A stretch of 30,919 bases of DNA from CAYGZQ01 sp964354375 [NCBI: uncultured Planctomycetota bacterium] (GTDB lineage: Bacteria; JAJVIF01; JAPKYR01), in NCBI GenBank assembly GCA_964354375.1, contig CAYGZQ010000009.1, forward strand, positions 53,826 to 84,744, written 5' to 3'. A program made the position numbers and the translations under genes. This document shows, one piece after another, positions 1-8,270 of this stretch (its first letter is position 1; each line of letters opens with the position of its first letter). Below the pieces are notes generated by a model. The model was not told the origin of the DNA. It ran no database searches and saw only the letters and a list, made by a program, of their open reading frames with translations.

Positions 1-1
1 C

Positions 2-115
2 CCCGAGACGACCTCGCTGGTGACCCTGCGCGTCAAAGACACGTCCAAATACCAGCTACCGGGGGATTCTGCCAGATCGTGCAGTAATGGCCCAGAGCGA
101 GAAGTTGACCGCTAG
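2..115 (+). CDS. possible 3' end of a gene that starts before the window
   Basis: The second reading frame is open from the window edge to a TAG at 113-115, giving about 37 residues. The early part (TTSLVTLRVKDTS) resembles the last strand of a PKD or Ig-like repeat, which usually reads like 'TVTLRVTD'. That would suit a surface protein like its neighbours, but the tail after it is rich in polar residues and has no recognisable fold. The stretch is short and the call rests on one motif, so it could be chance. It would be convergent with the large lipoprotein gene that ends at 474. Confidence 0.25.
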   Translation, partial: PETTSLVTLRVKDTSKYQLPGDSARSCSNGPEREVDR

Positions 116-473
116 ATTCACCGGTTCTTAGACGGCACAAGCCGCCGGGGCTTTTGTCGTGCTCCTGCATTACCGGAGTTATATGGGCGTTCGCGCTCAG
201 AATGGAATTCTGCAAGGCAGACCTGACGGCCTGCCTCTTGCGCATCTCTAAGGCCGGAAAGCCTGCTCCACGTTCAACCTGCCTCACTCTACCAGTCGCA
301 CGGGTCCTCTTCCCAGTGGGAATCGAACACGACCTCTCCGGGGTACGGGTCGGTTCTCACGATCAGGTAGGGCTGGACGAAAACCCAGGGGAATGCACAG
401 TTCGGACCCGGGTACCACTTGGAGTAATCGACGTCCGGTCCAAGCTAAAACAGCAGCGCCTTGCGGCAGCTCG
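116..473. other. 358-base stretch without an intact gene
   Basis: I see no complete gene here. A short hairpin at 139-153 (AAGCC, five-base loop, GGCTT, then TT) could be a weak terminator for the partial plus-strand gene. The minus strand between 444 and 289 contains a coding-looking fragment without a start codon, listed separately. Nothing else is recognisable. Confidence 0.5.
289..444 (-). pseudogene. coding-looking fragment without a start, possible gene remnant
   Basis: On the minus strand a 51-codon open stretch runs from just after a TAG (447-445) to a TAG at 291-289. Its translation has protein-like composition, with segments such as 'DVDYSKWYPGPNCAFPWVF' and 'YLIVRTDPYPGEVVFD', and ends in 'DPCDW'. 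There is no ATG start and no ribosome binding site. It lies 30 bases downstream of the stop of the large lipoprotein gene at 474. It could be the end of a decayed gene, or a former C-terminal extension of that lipoprotein lost by frameshift. I do not recognise the family, and an open frame of this length can also arise by chance in GC-rich DNA. Confidence 0.3.
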
Positions 474-3400
474 TCACCACTGACCATCTTCCGGAAAGCG
501 GCTGACGAATGCATTTTCGTGGGTTCCCGGCGCGGTATGCAGATCGACACCCGGTCCGGGATTGAAGTCAACGGTGCCCATGAAAAGGCCCCCCACGAAG
601 GTGGGCTGTGGTGATTCATCAAGACAAGCCACGCCAAAACCTCTGTCGTACATGGCACCTCCCCAAGTCTCCGCCCAAAGAAAGAAGCCGTTCCAGGTTA
701 AAGCCACAAGGAAAGCGTCTACTTCGCCGTTTGATGTGCGAGTCTGAACTCCCCCTCCCGGGTCGAAGTCGGCCTGGTCACGGAATTCACCGGTCACAAA
801 CAGTATATCATCGTTTCGATATGTGATCCCATAACCGTAGTCAGCGCCGGTTCCCCCCCACGTGTCGGCGAAGTATCTTACGCCGGCTGAATTGAAGCCG
901 CAGACGAACACGTCGTTGGACCCATTTGATGTTCGGTTATCGACTCCCACTGTAGGATCGAAGTCCGCGGTGCCGGTGAATCCCCCAGTGACCCACACTT
1001 CGGCATACAATTTCCCCCCAGTCAAAGAAGCACCGTACTCACTGCCCGTTCCTCCCCAGGCGAGTGTCCAGACGTAGACTCCGGTCGAGTCCCTTTCTGT
1101 AAGGAAGACATCCGAGTCGCCGGCACTGGTCCAGTTGTCGACCGAAATGGAAGGATCAAAGTCAACCGTCGATCTATACGAGCCGGTTACATACGTATTA
1201 TTATTGGCATCGACGGCAACGGCTGTGGCCAAGTCGTCAGCGGTCCCCCCCCATGTCTGTGTCCAGACATATTCTCCTGAAGGAGTCAGTCTGGTAAGGA
1301 AACAATCGCACAGACCATTGGATGCGTGGTTGTCGACGCCTCCCGACGGGTCGAAATCCACAGTGTCTCCAAAACGACCGGCGACTTCGACGAACGCTTC
1401 TGAATGCCCGACGACGATCCCCAGCCCAGTGTCCACACCTGTTCCGCCGAAGGCTTTGCCCCACTGATATGCACCGGAGGAGTTGAACTTGCTGACGTAA
1501 GCGTCCGCGACACCCACGCAAGGCCAGATATCGGCGGCATCAGGATCGGGGTCGAGATCGATTGTCCCAAAGTACATGCCGGTCACATAGACGCCGTCCC
1601 CCGAGGCGGCTACCGCCAGGGCATTGTCAAAATCGGAGCTTCCCCAATTCACAGCCCAGAGGAAGTTCCCGCCAGGATCATACTTGCAGAGAAACGCATC
1701 GCCGTTTCCGACAGCCGTAAGGATGTATTCGTCAATCCCTGGGTCGAAATCGACAGAGCCTGCAAAACAGCCGACGGCATAGACGTTTCCCGAGTCGTCC
1801 GTACAGACGGCAGTGCAGACATCAATGTATGAAGCTCCCCAGGTTCTTGCCCAGCCGGCGAATACATCAACTTGGATCGGCACCAACAGCCATGCCGAGC
1901 TTCCCTCGTCATCGGTAACCTGCAATTGCACGGTATACTGCCCTTTTGTGTCCCACGAATGAACCGCTGTTTTACCATGCTCATCAACAACTAAGTCGTT
2001 GTCCCAGTCCCAGCCGCAATCGACGATCGACTGGCCGCCGCATGCACCGTCATAAGAGTACGATTCATTAAAGGTAATGTTTTCTCCAATAAATGCGGCA
2101 TATATGCTAAATTCAGAGCCGGCTGTAGGTATAACGTCATTTATCGTGACCTTAAGAGCCGAATCGAGCATTGTTGACTCGCCTTCATCGTCCGTAACCC
2201 GGAACTGGACGTAGTAGGTGCCCACGGAATTCCACGAGTGTGAGACCCCCTCCCCCTCTTCCTCAAAGACGAGATCGTTGTTCCAGTCCCATTCGTACTT
2301 GACGATGAGCCCGCCGTCCGGATCATATGAACCGTCATCCCAGAACATGATCTCACTGCACTCATCCCGATCCAGTGGTTCGTAGCCTATATGGATCACG
2401 GGAGGTAGACCTTCGTAAACATGGACCATCAGCGGAGCGTCCAGATAGCCCTCCCCTCCTTCATCATCCGTTACCCTAAGCATGACCTCATAGTTGCCTG
2501 CGCTCGAAAAGGCATGATCGACGGATGATCCCTGCTCCTGAGCATTGAAGTCACCATCAAAGCTGAAATCCCATTCGTAGAGAGTGATGGAGCTGTTGCC
2601 GCAGTCGTTGTCCTGCGAGCCGACGCTGGTGAAATGCACTTCCTGGCCGACAGGCGCATCATCATAGTCTGCCTGCGCCATGGCTGTCGGGAGCGCGTTC
2701 TGTATCTCGACAACAAGATCAGTCTCGGCGGTGGACGAATCGTCGTCGGTTACGCGGAACCCGACCTCGTACGAGCCGACCTGGTTCCAGGTATGTGTAA
2801 TCAAGTTCCCTGCCTCATCGTATGCGCCGTCGTTGTCCCAGTCCCATTCGTAGCTGACAATGAATCCGCCGTCGGGATCGTATGACCCGTCGTCACTGAA
2901 CTCGACAGCTTCACAAACGGTCTGGGGATTCGGGTCGGCGGTTGCCTGAGGGACAGGAGCGGACTTCTGGAAGGGCGTCACTTCGAGGGTATGAATCCAG
3001 TAGGCTGTGAGGTCCAGCCATTCCGGCGCGGATTCATTCTCGGAATCCTCCACAGATATGAGGCATCTGTATTCGCCCGCAGGGGCAAGCTTGTCATTCG
3101 AAAGCGTAGCTTTGTACGTGCTGAATCCCAAGCCGTCGCTCTGCCACCCGGCCGTGACAGTGCCATCGAAAAGGTCCGGGCATTCGATAACAGGATCGAG
3201 ATGGCTCGACTTCCCCTGCCAGTCGTAGACATCGACCGAAAGCTCGGCCGATCCGCCCAGGTCCGTCAGCCCCTGGCTGACAGGGCTGTCGGCGGCCGCT
3301 ATCTTCCAGGGTTCGGGACAGTTGGCCTCCGGCGGAAAATCCTTCATCGGATCGGTGACCGGCTCGTGACTCGGAGCGCTCCAGCTCGCATCGACCGCAT

Positions 3401-4118
3401 AGCCGAAGATGAAAGGTCCTGACGGCATGGCGATCTCATAGGTTTCCAGAATCGAGGCGCCATCGTAAAAAGCGTTTCTTGTATTGGCGGCGCCCGGGGA
3501 GATGTGCCGGATATAGCCGTTCAGATGGGCGTCGGGATAGGTCGCGGAGGCGAACTTGCCTTTCAGGTATCCCTGCAGGCCGCCGGGACCCGAGCCAAAC
3601 GTGTCGGGATTGTAGAGCGTCGTGTAGCCGTCTGCATTGACAAGCTCGCCTTCTCCGAGCGACCGGTCGGAGGCGTTAAGGCCGGATGCGGGAAACGCAT
3701 GGCTCCCGTTGAACATCACGATGCCGCGCACATCAAAACCGGTGAATCGCGGATTGCCGAAAGGGTGTTTGATCTCCACGTCGACAAGCACCGTACCCGT
3801 GCCCGATGGAGTAAATCCGGCCAGTTTGACGCAGTTGAGACATGGCCCTTGTTCGAGGAATTTCAGGACGTTCCAGTGCACCCCCGCCTGCCTGAGAGGT
3901 ATCAGTTGAAAAGCCATCTCACCAGGATCAACGAGCACATTCGAGAAGCTCCAGAGATAATGGTTGGATGGCTCCGCTTCCTGCTGCCTGTTCGGGCTCA
4001 GGTCAGGAGCTGTCGGGGCGCTCAAGCCGCTTTGGAGCGCGTCCCCTCCCGAACAAGACAGCCCCAATAGAGCTACCATGGCAATATAGATGGAGACTAC
4101 GATATATTTATGACTCAT
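474..4118 (-). CDS. PKD and SBBP-type propeller lipoprotein of the CxxC module family (member A)
   Basis: A 1214-residue predicted surface lipoprotein. The start at 4118 is preferred over the upstream ATG at 4199 because it opens directly into a signal peptide ending 'LLGLSC' (Cys22), and a promoter lies between the two ATGs. Residues 52-380 are the shared module: C93-x-x-C96, 'GFDVRGI' near 127-133, 'NADGYT', 'DASW', 'DFPPEANC' and 'DVYDWQG'. Four PKD domains follow (about 390-472, 476-568, 572-660, 664-752) with typical 'YEWDWDND' and 'RVTDDEG' strands. Residues 755-1214 contain seven repeats of about 65 residues built on 'W-x-x-x-WGG', 'V-x-V-T-G-x-F' and 'VDFDP', resembling SBBP propeller repeats, so a seven-bladed propeller is likely. 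PKD and SBBP domains are usually extracellular adhesion or scaffold units. No enzyme signature is visible and the true role is unknown. Confidence 0.88.
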   Translation of the reverse strand: MSHKYIVVSIYIAMVALLGLSCSGGDALQSGLSAPTAPDLSPNRQQEAEPSNHYLWSFSNVLVDPGEMAFQLIPLRQAGVHWNVLKFLEQGPCLNCVKLAGFTPSGTGTVLVDVEIKHPFGNPRFTGFDVRGIVMFNGSHAFPASGLNASDRSLGEGELVNADGYTTLYNPDTFGSGPGGLQGYLKGKFASATYPDAHLNGYIRHISPGAANTRNAFYDGASILETYEIAMPSGPFIFGYAVDASWSAPSHEPVTDPMKDFPPEANCPEPWKIAAADSPVSQGLTDLGGSAELSVDVYDWQGKSSHLDPVIECPDLFDGTVTAGWQSDGLGFSTYKATLSNDKLAPAGEYRCLISVEDSENESAPEWLDLTAYWIHTLEVTPFQKSAPVPQATADPNPQTVCEAVEFSDDGSYDPDGGFIVSYEWDWDNDGAYDEAGNLITHTWNQVGSYEVGFRVTDDDSSTAETDLVVEIQNALPTAMAQADYDDAPVGQEVHFTSVGSQDNDCGNSSITLYEWDFSFDGDFNAQEQGSSVDHAFSSAGNYEVMLRVTDDEGGEGYLDAPLMVHVYEGLPPVIHIGYEPLDRDECSEIMFWDDGSYDPDGGLIVKYEWDWNNDLVFEEEGEGVSHSWNSVGTYYVQFRVTDDEGESTMLDSALKVTINDVIPTAGSEFSIYAAFIGENITFNESYSYDGACGGQSIVDCGWDWDNDLVVDEHGKTAVHSWDTKGQYTVQLQVTDDEGSSAWLLVPIQVDVFAGWARTWGASYIDVCTAVCTDDSGNVYAVGCFAGSVDFDPGIDEYILTAVGNGDAFLCKYDPGGNFLWAVNWGSSDFDNALAVAASGDGVYVTGMYFGTIDLDPDPDAADIWPCVGVADAYVSKFNSSGAYQWGKAFGGTGVDTGLGIVVGHSEAFVEVAGRFGDTVDFDPSGGVDNHASNGLCDCFLTRLTPSGEYVWTQTWGGTADDLATAVAVDANNNTYVTGSYRSTVDFDPSISVDNWTSAGDSDVFLTERDSTGVYVWTLAWGGTGSEYGASLTGGKLYAEVWVTGGFTGTADFDPTVGVDNRTSNGSNDVFVCGFNSAGVRYFADTWGGTGADYGYGITYRNDDILFVTGEFRDQADFDPGGGVQTRTSNGEVDAFLVALTWNGFFLWAETWGGAMYDRGFGVACLDESPQPTFVGGLFMGTVDFNPGPGVDLHTAPGTHENAFVSRFPEDGQW

Positions 4119-4170
4119 AGGTAATGTTCCCCAAACCGGGCAATAACCGTGCTTTCCGCCGCCAATGCAG

Positions 4171-4199
4171 ATTATACGGCGGGCTGTGACCAACATCAA
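4171..4199 (-). promoter_or_regulatory. sigma70-type promoter of lipoprotein gene A
   Basis: On the minus strand, TTGATG (4199-4194) and TATAAT (4176-4171) are separated by exactly 17 bases. The -10 box matches the consensus fully and the -35 box matches four of six. Transcription would begin near 4164, leaving a leader of about 46 bases before the ATG at 4118. This supports 4118 rather than 4199 as the start of gene A. Confidence 0.65.
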
Positions 4200-4260
4200 T
4201 TGGGCGCATTCGACTGATAGTAACCCTCGGAACGCCCTTGCCTGGAGGCTCCGTTACCTT

Positions 4261-6525
4261 TCATTCCAGGCAGTACATTTTCCCGCCTGTGTCCATGACG
4301 TAAAGCCTTCCGTCCTGGATGCTCATGCCGCCGGTCACCGGGTTGTCGAGCGCGTATCCCCCGGGGAGGACCTCGGATCCTGTCGACGGGTCAAGCATGT
4401 AGATGACGCCGGCATCCGACGGCACCCAGACGGTTCCGTTGGCGACAACGGGCGGAGTCCAGAATGCCTCGGTATCTGTCCCCTGGAATTCCCAGTCCAC
4501 GCCCCCGGCGGTCGTGATTGCCATAACTCCGAACGGCCCCGAGAAGAACTGCCAGTAGTCGGGATCATAAGCGACGGGCTGGTAGAGATGCGTCCCATCG
4601 AATGCCGGGGAAGCCCAGGGAGTCCGATCGCCGAGCGGGACGTTGACTTCGATGGAGCCGTCGGTCGGATCGAGCCCGTAAAGGTGGCAGTTGAACGATC
4701 CGTACCAGATCAATCCGTCCGCCATCACCGGCGCGCTCCAAATGTTGTTTTGGACGACCGGACCGCCCAGCGGGAACTGCACCTTCCAGATTTCATCCCC
4801 CGTGATCAAATCAAGAGCGAAAGCGTACCCCCGCGCGTCGCCCGCATACACTGTACCGTTGTCCACGACCGGCGTGCCGGGATTGCCCGGGAAGACCTCC
4901 GCAGTGTAATCCCATTTGAAACCGCCGGTAAATGCTTCGAATGCATAGAGAGTGTCGTTGCTGCCCCAGATCACCAGGATGTCGTCCACAATGACTGGAC
5001 CGCCGTTGACATACTGGGTGTCCTCGCCTTCGAACTCCCACAGCAGGTCGCCGTCCTCGCTGCCAAACGCAAACACTGACGATCCGCCCACATATACTTC
5101 GCAGTTGCCGACCAGAGGGGTGCACCGATAAATCATATTGTCGGGCTGAAACTTGATCGGATGATGCCAGATCTGCTCTCCTGAGTTCAGGTCCAGTGCC
5201 CAGATCTCCTGCGCGTACGGGATGCTGACCACCACGTAGACCGCAGACGAACCGATCGTCGGAGTGCTGTCGAACACAGCCCCGACACCGGACGGAAACT
5301 GATGGTTCCAGACCTCGCTCAGGCTGGTGTCGATCTGAGTCTCCCACGGATTGTAATTGTTGTTGTTCAGAGTCTTGCCGTGCTTTCTCCAGAAATGCTC
5401 GTACTCGATCGGCGCGAACTCGACTTTCGCCGTTGTGACTGTGTAGGCGGTCAGAGTGCCCAGGAACGGATCGGCATTTTTGTCCACTGCTCCAACAAGC
5501 ACCCGATACTCGCCCTCTCCGACCTCGAGCTCGTTAGGAATATTGCCGGTGAATCTGCTGAAGCCTCCCATGTCGACGCCGGAGTTATTTGCGATTATGC
5601 CGCTGATGAGGTCGGGGGCCTCAAGGGTGACGGCTTCGATCGTGTCGTGGCCCTGGTGATCATAGACATCAACCTGGTATGGAGCGTAACCGCATCCGGG
5701 CATCAGCCCTGAGCCGATCGACACTTCAATCTTGTACGCCTCATAGCAATTCGCATTGGGGCCGAAATCGGTCGCAGGGTCGACCACCGGTTTGTTCAGG
5801 GGCGGCTCCCAGCTCGCGTCGACGGCATATCCCACGCGAAGAAGGGTGCCGGAAGGCCAGGCGATGTGATAAGTCTGCGTATTGCTCTCGCCCGCCCTGA
5901 ACATCCGCCTGGGCGCGTCAGGAAAATAGGTCTTGAACCCGTTCAGTGTGGCGGGCGATGCGAGTACTGTCGCCCGTTTTCCCTTGGTGTACGTCAGGAT
6001 GGGCAGGTCGCTCCCTGGGGGAAAATCGATGGGGTTGAAAAGGTTCGTGTACCCGTCCGCATTCAGAAGCTCCACATCTCCCAACGCGCTGTCGCTCATG
6101 ATCAGCCCGGACGCAGGGAATGTGTAGCTGCCGTTGAAGATCGCGATTCCGCGGACGTCGAAGCCGGTCAGGTTGTCCAGGCCCGGGAAGGGGTGGTCGA
6201 ATTGCACGTCGATGTAGAACGTGTGGTCGGGCTGAGGAGAGAAATTCAGCAGCGTAAGGCACTGGTAACAGGGACCGTTCTCCATGAACTTGCGCACATT
6301 GAAATGCCCTTCGGAAAACCTCATCGGGGCAGCCTCGGCGGTCATGCGCTCGAAATCAAAGACAAGCTCCCACATGCCGAACAACTGATGTCCGGCGGTG
6401 GGGACTGCCTGTGAAAAGGGAGACGGATCCAGTGCGCCGGGCGGACTCACCGGGTCAGCGGGCGTCGAGCAGGATCCGATGACGAAGACCAGAATCAGAA
6501 GTATGGGGAATATGGTTCTGTACAT
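4261..6525 (-). CDS. PQQ-like beta-propeller lipoprotein of the CxxC module family (member B)
   Basis: A 754-residue predicted lipoprotein. The signal peptide ends 'VIGSC' (Cys19), and a GAGG lies 9 bases before the ATG. Residues 45-370 are the shared module: C86-x-x-C89, 'GFDVRGI' near 121-127, 'NADGYT', 'DASW', 'DFGPNANC' and 'DVYDHQG'. From about 375 the protein has repeats with 'YAFEAFTGGFKW', 'FALDLITGDEIW' and 'YMLDPSTGSEV', the hallmark of PQQ-like (BamB or quinoprotein type) propeller blades. The residues that bind PQQ and metal in real quinoprotein dehydrogenases are not evident, so a binding or scaffold role is more likely than an alcohol dehydrogenase. It sits 127 bases downstream of the MTH1187-type gene, with its own probable -10 box, and 142 bases upstream of gene A. 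Confidence 0.88.
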   Translation of the reverse strand: MYRTIFPILLILVFVIGSCSTPADPVSPPGALDPSPFSQAVPTAGHQLFGMWELVFDFERMTAEAAPMRFSEGHFNVRKFMENGPCYQCLTLLNFSPQPDHTFYIDVQFDHPFPGLDNLTGFDVRGIAIFNGSYTFPASGLIMSDSALGDVELLNADGYTNLFNPIDFPPGSDLPILTYTKGKRATVLASPATLNGFKTYFPDAPRRMFRAGESNTQTYHIAWPSGTLLRVGYAVDASWEPPLNKPVVDPATDFGPNANCYEAYKIEVSIGSGLMPGCGYAPYQVDVYDHQGHDTIEAVTLEAPDLISGIIANNSGVDMGGFSRFTGNIPNELEVGEGEYRVLVGAVDKNADPFLGTLTAYTVTTAKVEFAPIEYEHFWRKHGKTLNNNNYNPWETQIDTSLSEVWNHQFPSGVGAVFDSTPTIGSSAVYVVVSIPYAQEIWALDLNSGEQIWHHPIKFQPDNMIYRCTPLVGNCEVYVGGSSVFAFGSEDGDLLWEFEGEDTQYVNGGPVIVDDILVIWGSNDTLYAFEAFTGGFKWDYTAEVFPGNPGTPVVDNGTVYAGDARGYAFALDLITGDEIWKVQFPLGGPVVQNNIWSAPVMADGLIWYGSFNCHLYGLDPTDGSIEVNVPLGDRTPWASPAFDGTHLYQPVAYDPDYWQFFSGPFGVMAITTAGGVDWEFQGTDTEAFWTPPVVANGTVWVPSDAGVIYMLDPSTGSEVLPGGYALDNPVTGGMSIQDGRLYVMDTGGKMYCLE

Positions 6526-6595
6526 CAGTGTTGACCTCTCAGAGACGCTTCGGGACAGTGGAATAGCCGGTAGTTGCTGCCTGAATTAACATTTC

Positions 6596-6604
6596 ATTTT
6601 ATCA
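6596..6604 (-). promoter_or_regulatory. probable extended -10 promoter of lipoprotein gene B
   Basis: The minus strand reads TGATAAAAT: a TGN extension (6604-6602) followed by TAAAAT (6601-6596), five of six to consensus. No good -35 box lies 17 bases upstream. A start near 6589 would give a leader of about 64 bases. Confidence 0.4.
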
Positions 6605-6652
6605 CAAACCGGCTGTTCGGACGTAGGAATGATGCGGCATGCCCGGCACGAG

Positions 6653-6952
6653 CTACATGTTTCCGTCCATTTTCTCCTCGACCGATTTCAGCTTGCCGTG
6701 AAGCATGTCGGTCGCGCCGGCTTTGTCGTCGACCCAGATCTTGATGCTTACTCTTTCGGAGTCCTTCCTCAGCTCCTTCCGACATTCGTTGATGAGGTCG
6801 AATATCTCGTCCCAGTCGCCTTCGACGATCGTCGACATCGGCGTCAACTGGTGTGGCAAACCGCTCGCCCGGACTATCTTGAGAAGTCTGGCGACAAAGG
6901 GCGAAAAATGGGCTCCTTTGTCCAGAGGTATCATGCTGAATGAAACGAGCAT
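6653..6952 (-). CDS. MTH1187/YqgV-type thiamine-binding family protein
   Basis: A 99-residue cytoplasmic protein whose whole length matches the MTH1187 (DUF77) family. It opens 'VSFSMIPLDKG', followed by 'SPFVARLLKIVRASGL', 'LTPMSTIVEGDWDEI' and a final 'KLKSVEEKM'. Family members form small ferredoxin-like multimers and have been linked to binding of thiamine or related pyrimidines. The catalytic role, if any, is unclear. AGGAG lies about 10 bases before the ATG. The gene is divergent from the glycosyltransferase pair and not obviously linked to the lipoprotein genes. The length is normal for the family. No thiamine riboswitch is visible in the short leader. Confidence 0.87.
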   Translation of the reverse strand: MLVSFSMIPLDKGAHFSPFVARLLKIVRASGLPHQLTPMSTIVEGDWDEIFDLINECRKELRKDSERVSIKIWVDDKAGATDMLHGKLKSVEEKMDGNM

Positions 6953-6978
6953 CGCAGTGTTCTCCTTTCGGGGCTCTG

Positions 6979-6984
6979 AGTATA
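6979..6984 (-). promoter_or_regulatory. possible -10 box for the thiamine-binding family gene
   Basis: TATACT on the minus strand lies 26 bases before the ATG at 6952, which would place the transcript start close to the ribosome binding site. No clear -35 box is seen. Confidence 0.3.
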
Positions 6985-7031
6985 CAACATGGAGGTCGAC
7001 GGGGACTTCTGCACGGAACCGATGGAAAAGA

Positions 7032-7037
7032 TATAAT
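7032..7037 (+). promoter_or_regulatory. probable -10 box for the glycosyltransferase pair
   Basis: A consensus TATAAT lies 23 bases before the ATG at 7061, giving a leader of about 17 bases. The -35 region (TTCTGC 17 bases upstream) is poor. The 108-base gap is shared with the divergent MTH1187-type gene. Confidence 0.4.
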
Positions 7038-7060
7038 CAACGGGCGGACTGGCCGGGTCT

Positions 7061-8269
7061 ATGAAAATCGGCATCATCACATCATGGATGCGTCTCGGCT
7101 GGGGGGTCGATCTCACCCTGCATCTCACCGCAAGCGCCCTCACCTCTCTTGGTCATGAAGTTCGACTCTACACGGCCAATCATGACGGCTCGTTTGCGCT
7201 CGCGCCGTACGAGCTGATTCATGCGCCGGTGGTGCCGCACCGATTTTTCCCGCGATTCGAGTGGCGCGCGCGAAGGTATATCCGCTATTTCAACGAGCAG
7301 CCGAACGACATTTACCTTATCGCGACCCAACCGTATTTCTACTACCCCTGGTTCCTGGACAGGCCGTGCGTGAATTACGAGTTCGGGGTCGTGCCGTCAA
7401 CGGGCTTCTCCTGGCGCAAGAAAATGATGTGGAGCTACATGCGCTTCACCCAGTTCTACCTTTACCACCCGAGGGCGGCGGCGCTTGTATCCAATTCCGA
7501 ATTCACTCGGCGCGCTCTGCCGTTCTACGTGAGACGCAAGACCCGTCCGATCTATCACGGAGTCGAGCACTACGACCCTCTCCATCCAGATCATGGCAGG
7601 CTCTTCCCAAAACCGCTCCTGGAGCCTGTTCCCGGGGACCCCGAGCATCCCAGGGAGGTCCCCGTCGACCGTCGGAGCGAGGGGGAGCTGCGGGAGGAAT
7701 TCCGCCGCGACCATGGGTTTGCAGACTCCGATGTCGTGTGTCTCTATGTGGGCCGAATCAATCCGGTGGATCAGCCCTACAAGGGCACCGCCGAGCTTCT
7801 CGAGCTGATCCCGAAACTAAGGTCCGAGTTCGGCTCGCTCAAATGCGTCATGGCGGGCCTCGGGGTCGAGAAGGACGCCGACCTTTGCAGAAAATCCGGC
7901 ATTGTGCCGCTTCTCAACCACCCTGACTGGAAAATGCGCCATGTGTTCTGCGGAAGCGACATCTACGTCACCGCCAGCAAATGGGAGGGTTTCAACCTGC
8001 CGATCCTGGAAGCACAGTATTTCGGGAAGCCCGGGGTGGCGTATCGTCTGGCCGCGCATCCCGAGGTCGTGAACGACGGAGTCACCGGATTCCTGGCGCG
8101 GAAACCCGACGAGTTCGCGTCCAGGCTGATGCAGCTGGCCCGGGACCCTGAGCTTCGCTCGAGCATGGGAATCAGCGGTCGCGAGTGGGCAAGACGGTTT
8201 AACTGGCTGAGCTGCGCGAAGGAGTTCGAGAGACTGTTTAAGGAAGTGCTCGGGGACAGGACTTCATAA
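7061..8269 (+). CDS. glycosyltransferase family 4 protein
   Basis: A 402-residue probable retaining GT-B glycosyltransferase. The N-terminal Rossmann half opens 'MKIGIITSWMRLGWGVDL'. The C-terminal nucleotide-sugar half has 'VCLYVGRINPVDQPYKGT' near 226-243 and the E-x7-E motif at E309-E317 ('EGFNLPILEA'), where the donor binds in the GT4 family. 'GVAYRLAAHPEVVNDGVTGFL' follows as in relatives. A region rich in Pro and charge at about 180-212 is an unusual linker. The start has only a weak ribosome binding site (GGGT). The next gene starts one base after its stop, so the two are very likely co-translated and may add sugars to the same surface glycan. Donor and acceptor cannot be read from sequence. 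Confidence 0.87.
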   Translation: MKIGIITSWMRLGWGVDLTLHLTASALTSLGHEVRLYTANHDGSFALAPYELIHAPVVPHRFFPRFEWRARRYIRYFNEQPNDIYLIATQPYFYYPWFLDRPCVNYEFGVVPSTGFSWRKKMMWSYMRFTQFYLYHPRAAALVSNSEFTRRALPFYVRRKTRPIYHGVEHYDPLHPDHGRLFPKPLLEPVPGDPEHPREVPVDRRSEGELREEFRRDHGFADSDVVCLYVGRINPVDQPYKGTAELLELIPKLRSEFGSLKCVMAGLGVEKDADLCRKSGIVPLLNHPDWKMRHVFCGSDIYVTASKWEGFNLPILEAQYFGKPGVAYRLAAHPEVVNDGVTGFLARKPDEFASRLMQLARDPELRSSMGISGREWARRFNWLSCAKEFERLFKEVLGDRTS

Positions 8270-8270
8270 G

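Noticed and set aside
4119-4199. Longer start of lipoprotein A at 4199
   Set aside because: It would put 27 residues before a good signal peptide and would overlap the TTGATG-17-TATAAT promoter.
4165-5079. 304-codon open frame on the plus strand opposite lipoprotein B
   Set aside because: Its translation is rich in Arg, His and Val without any domain. It is the antisense shadow of a well-supported GC-rich gene.
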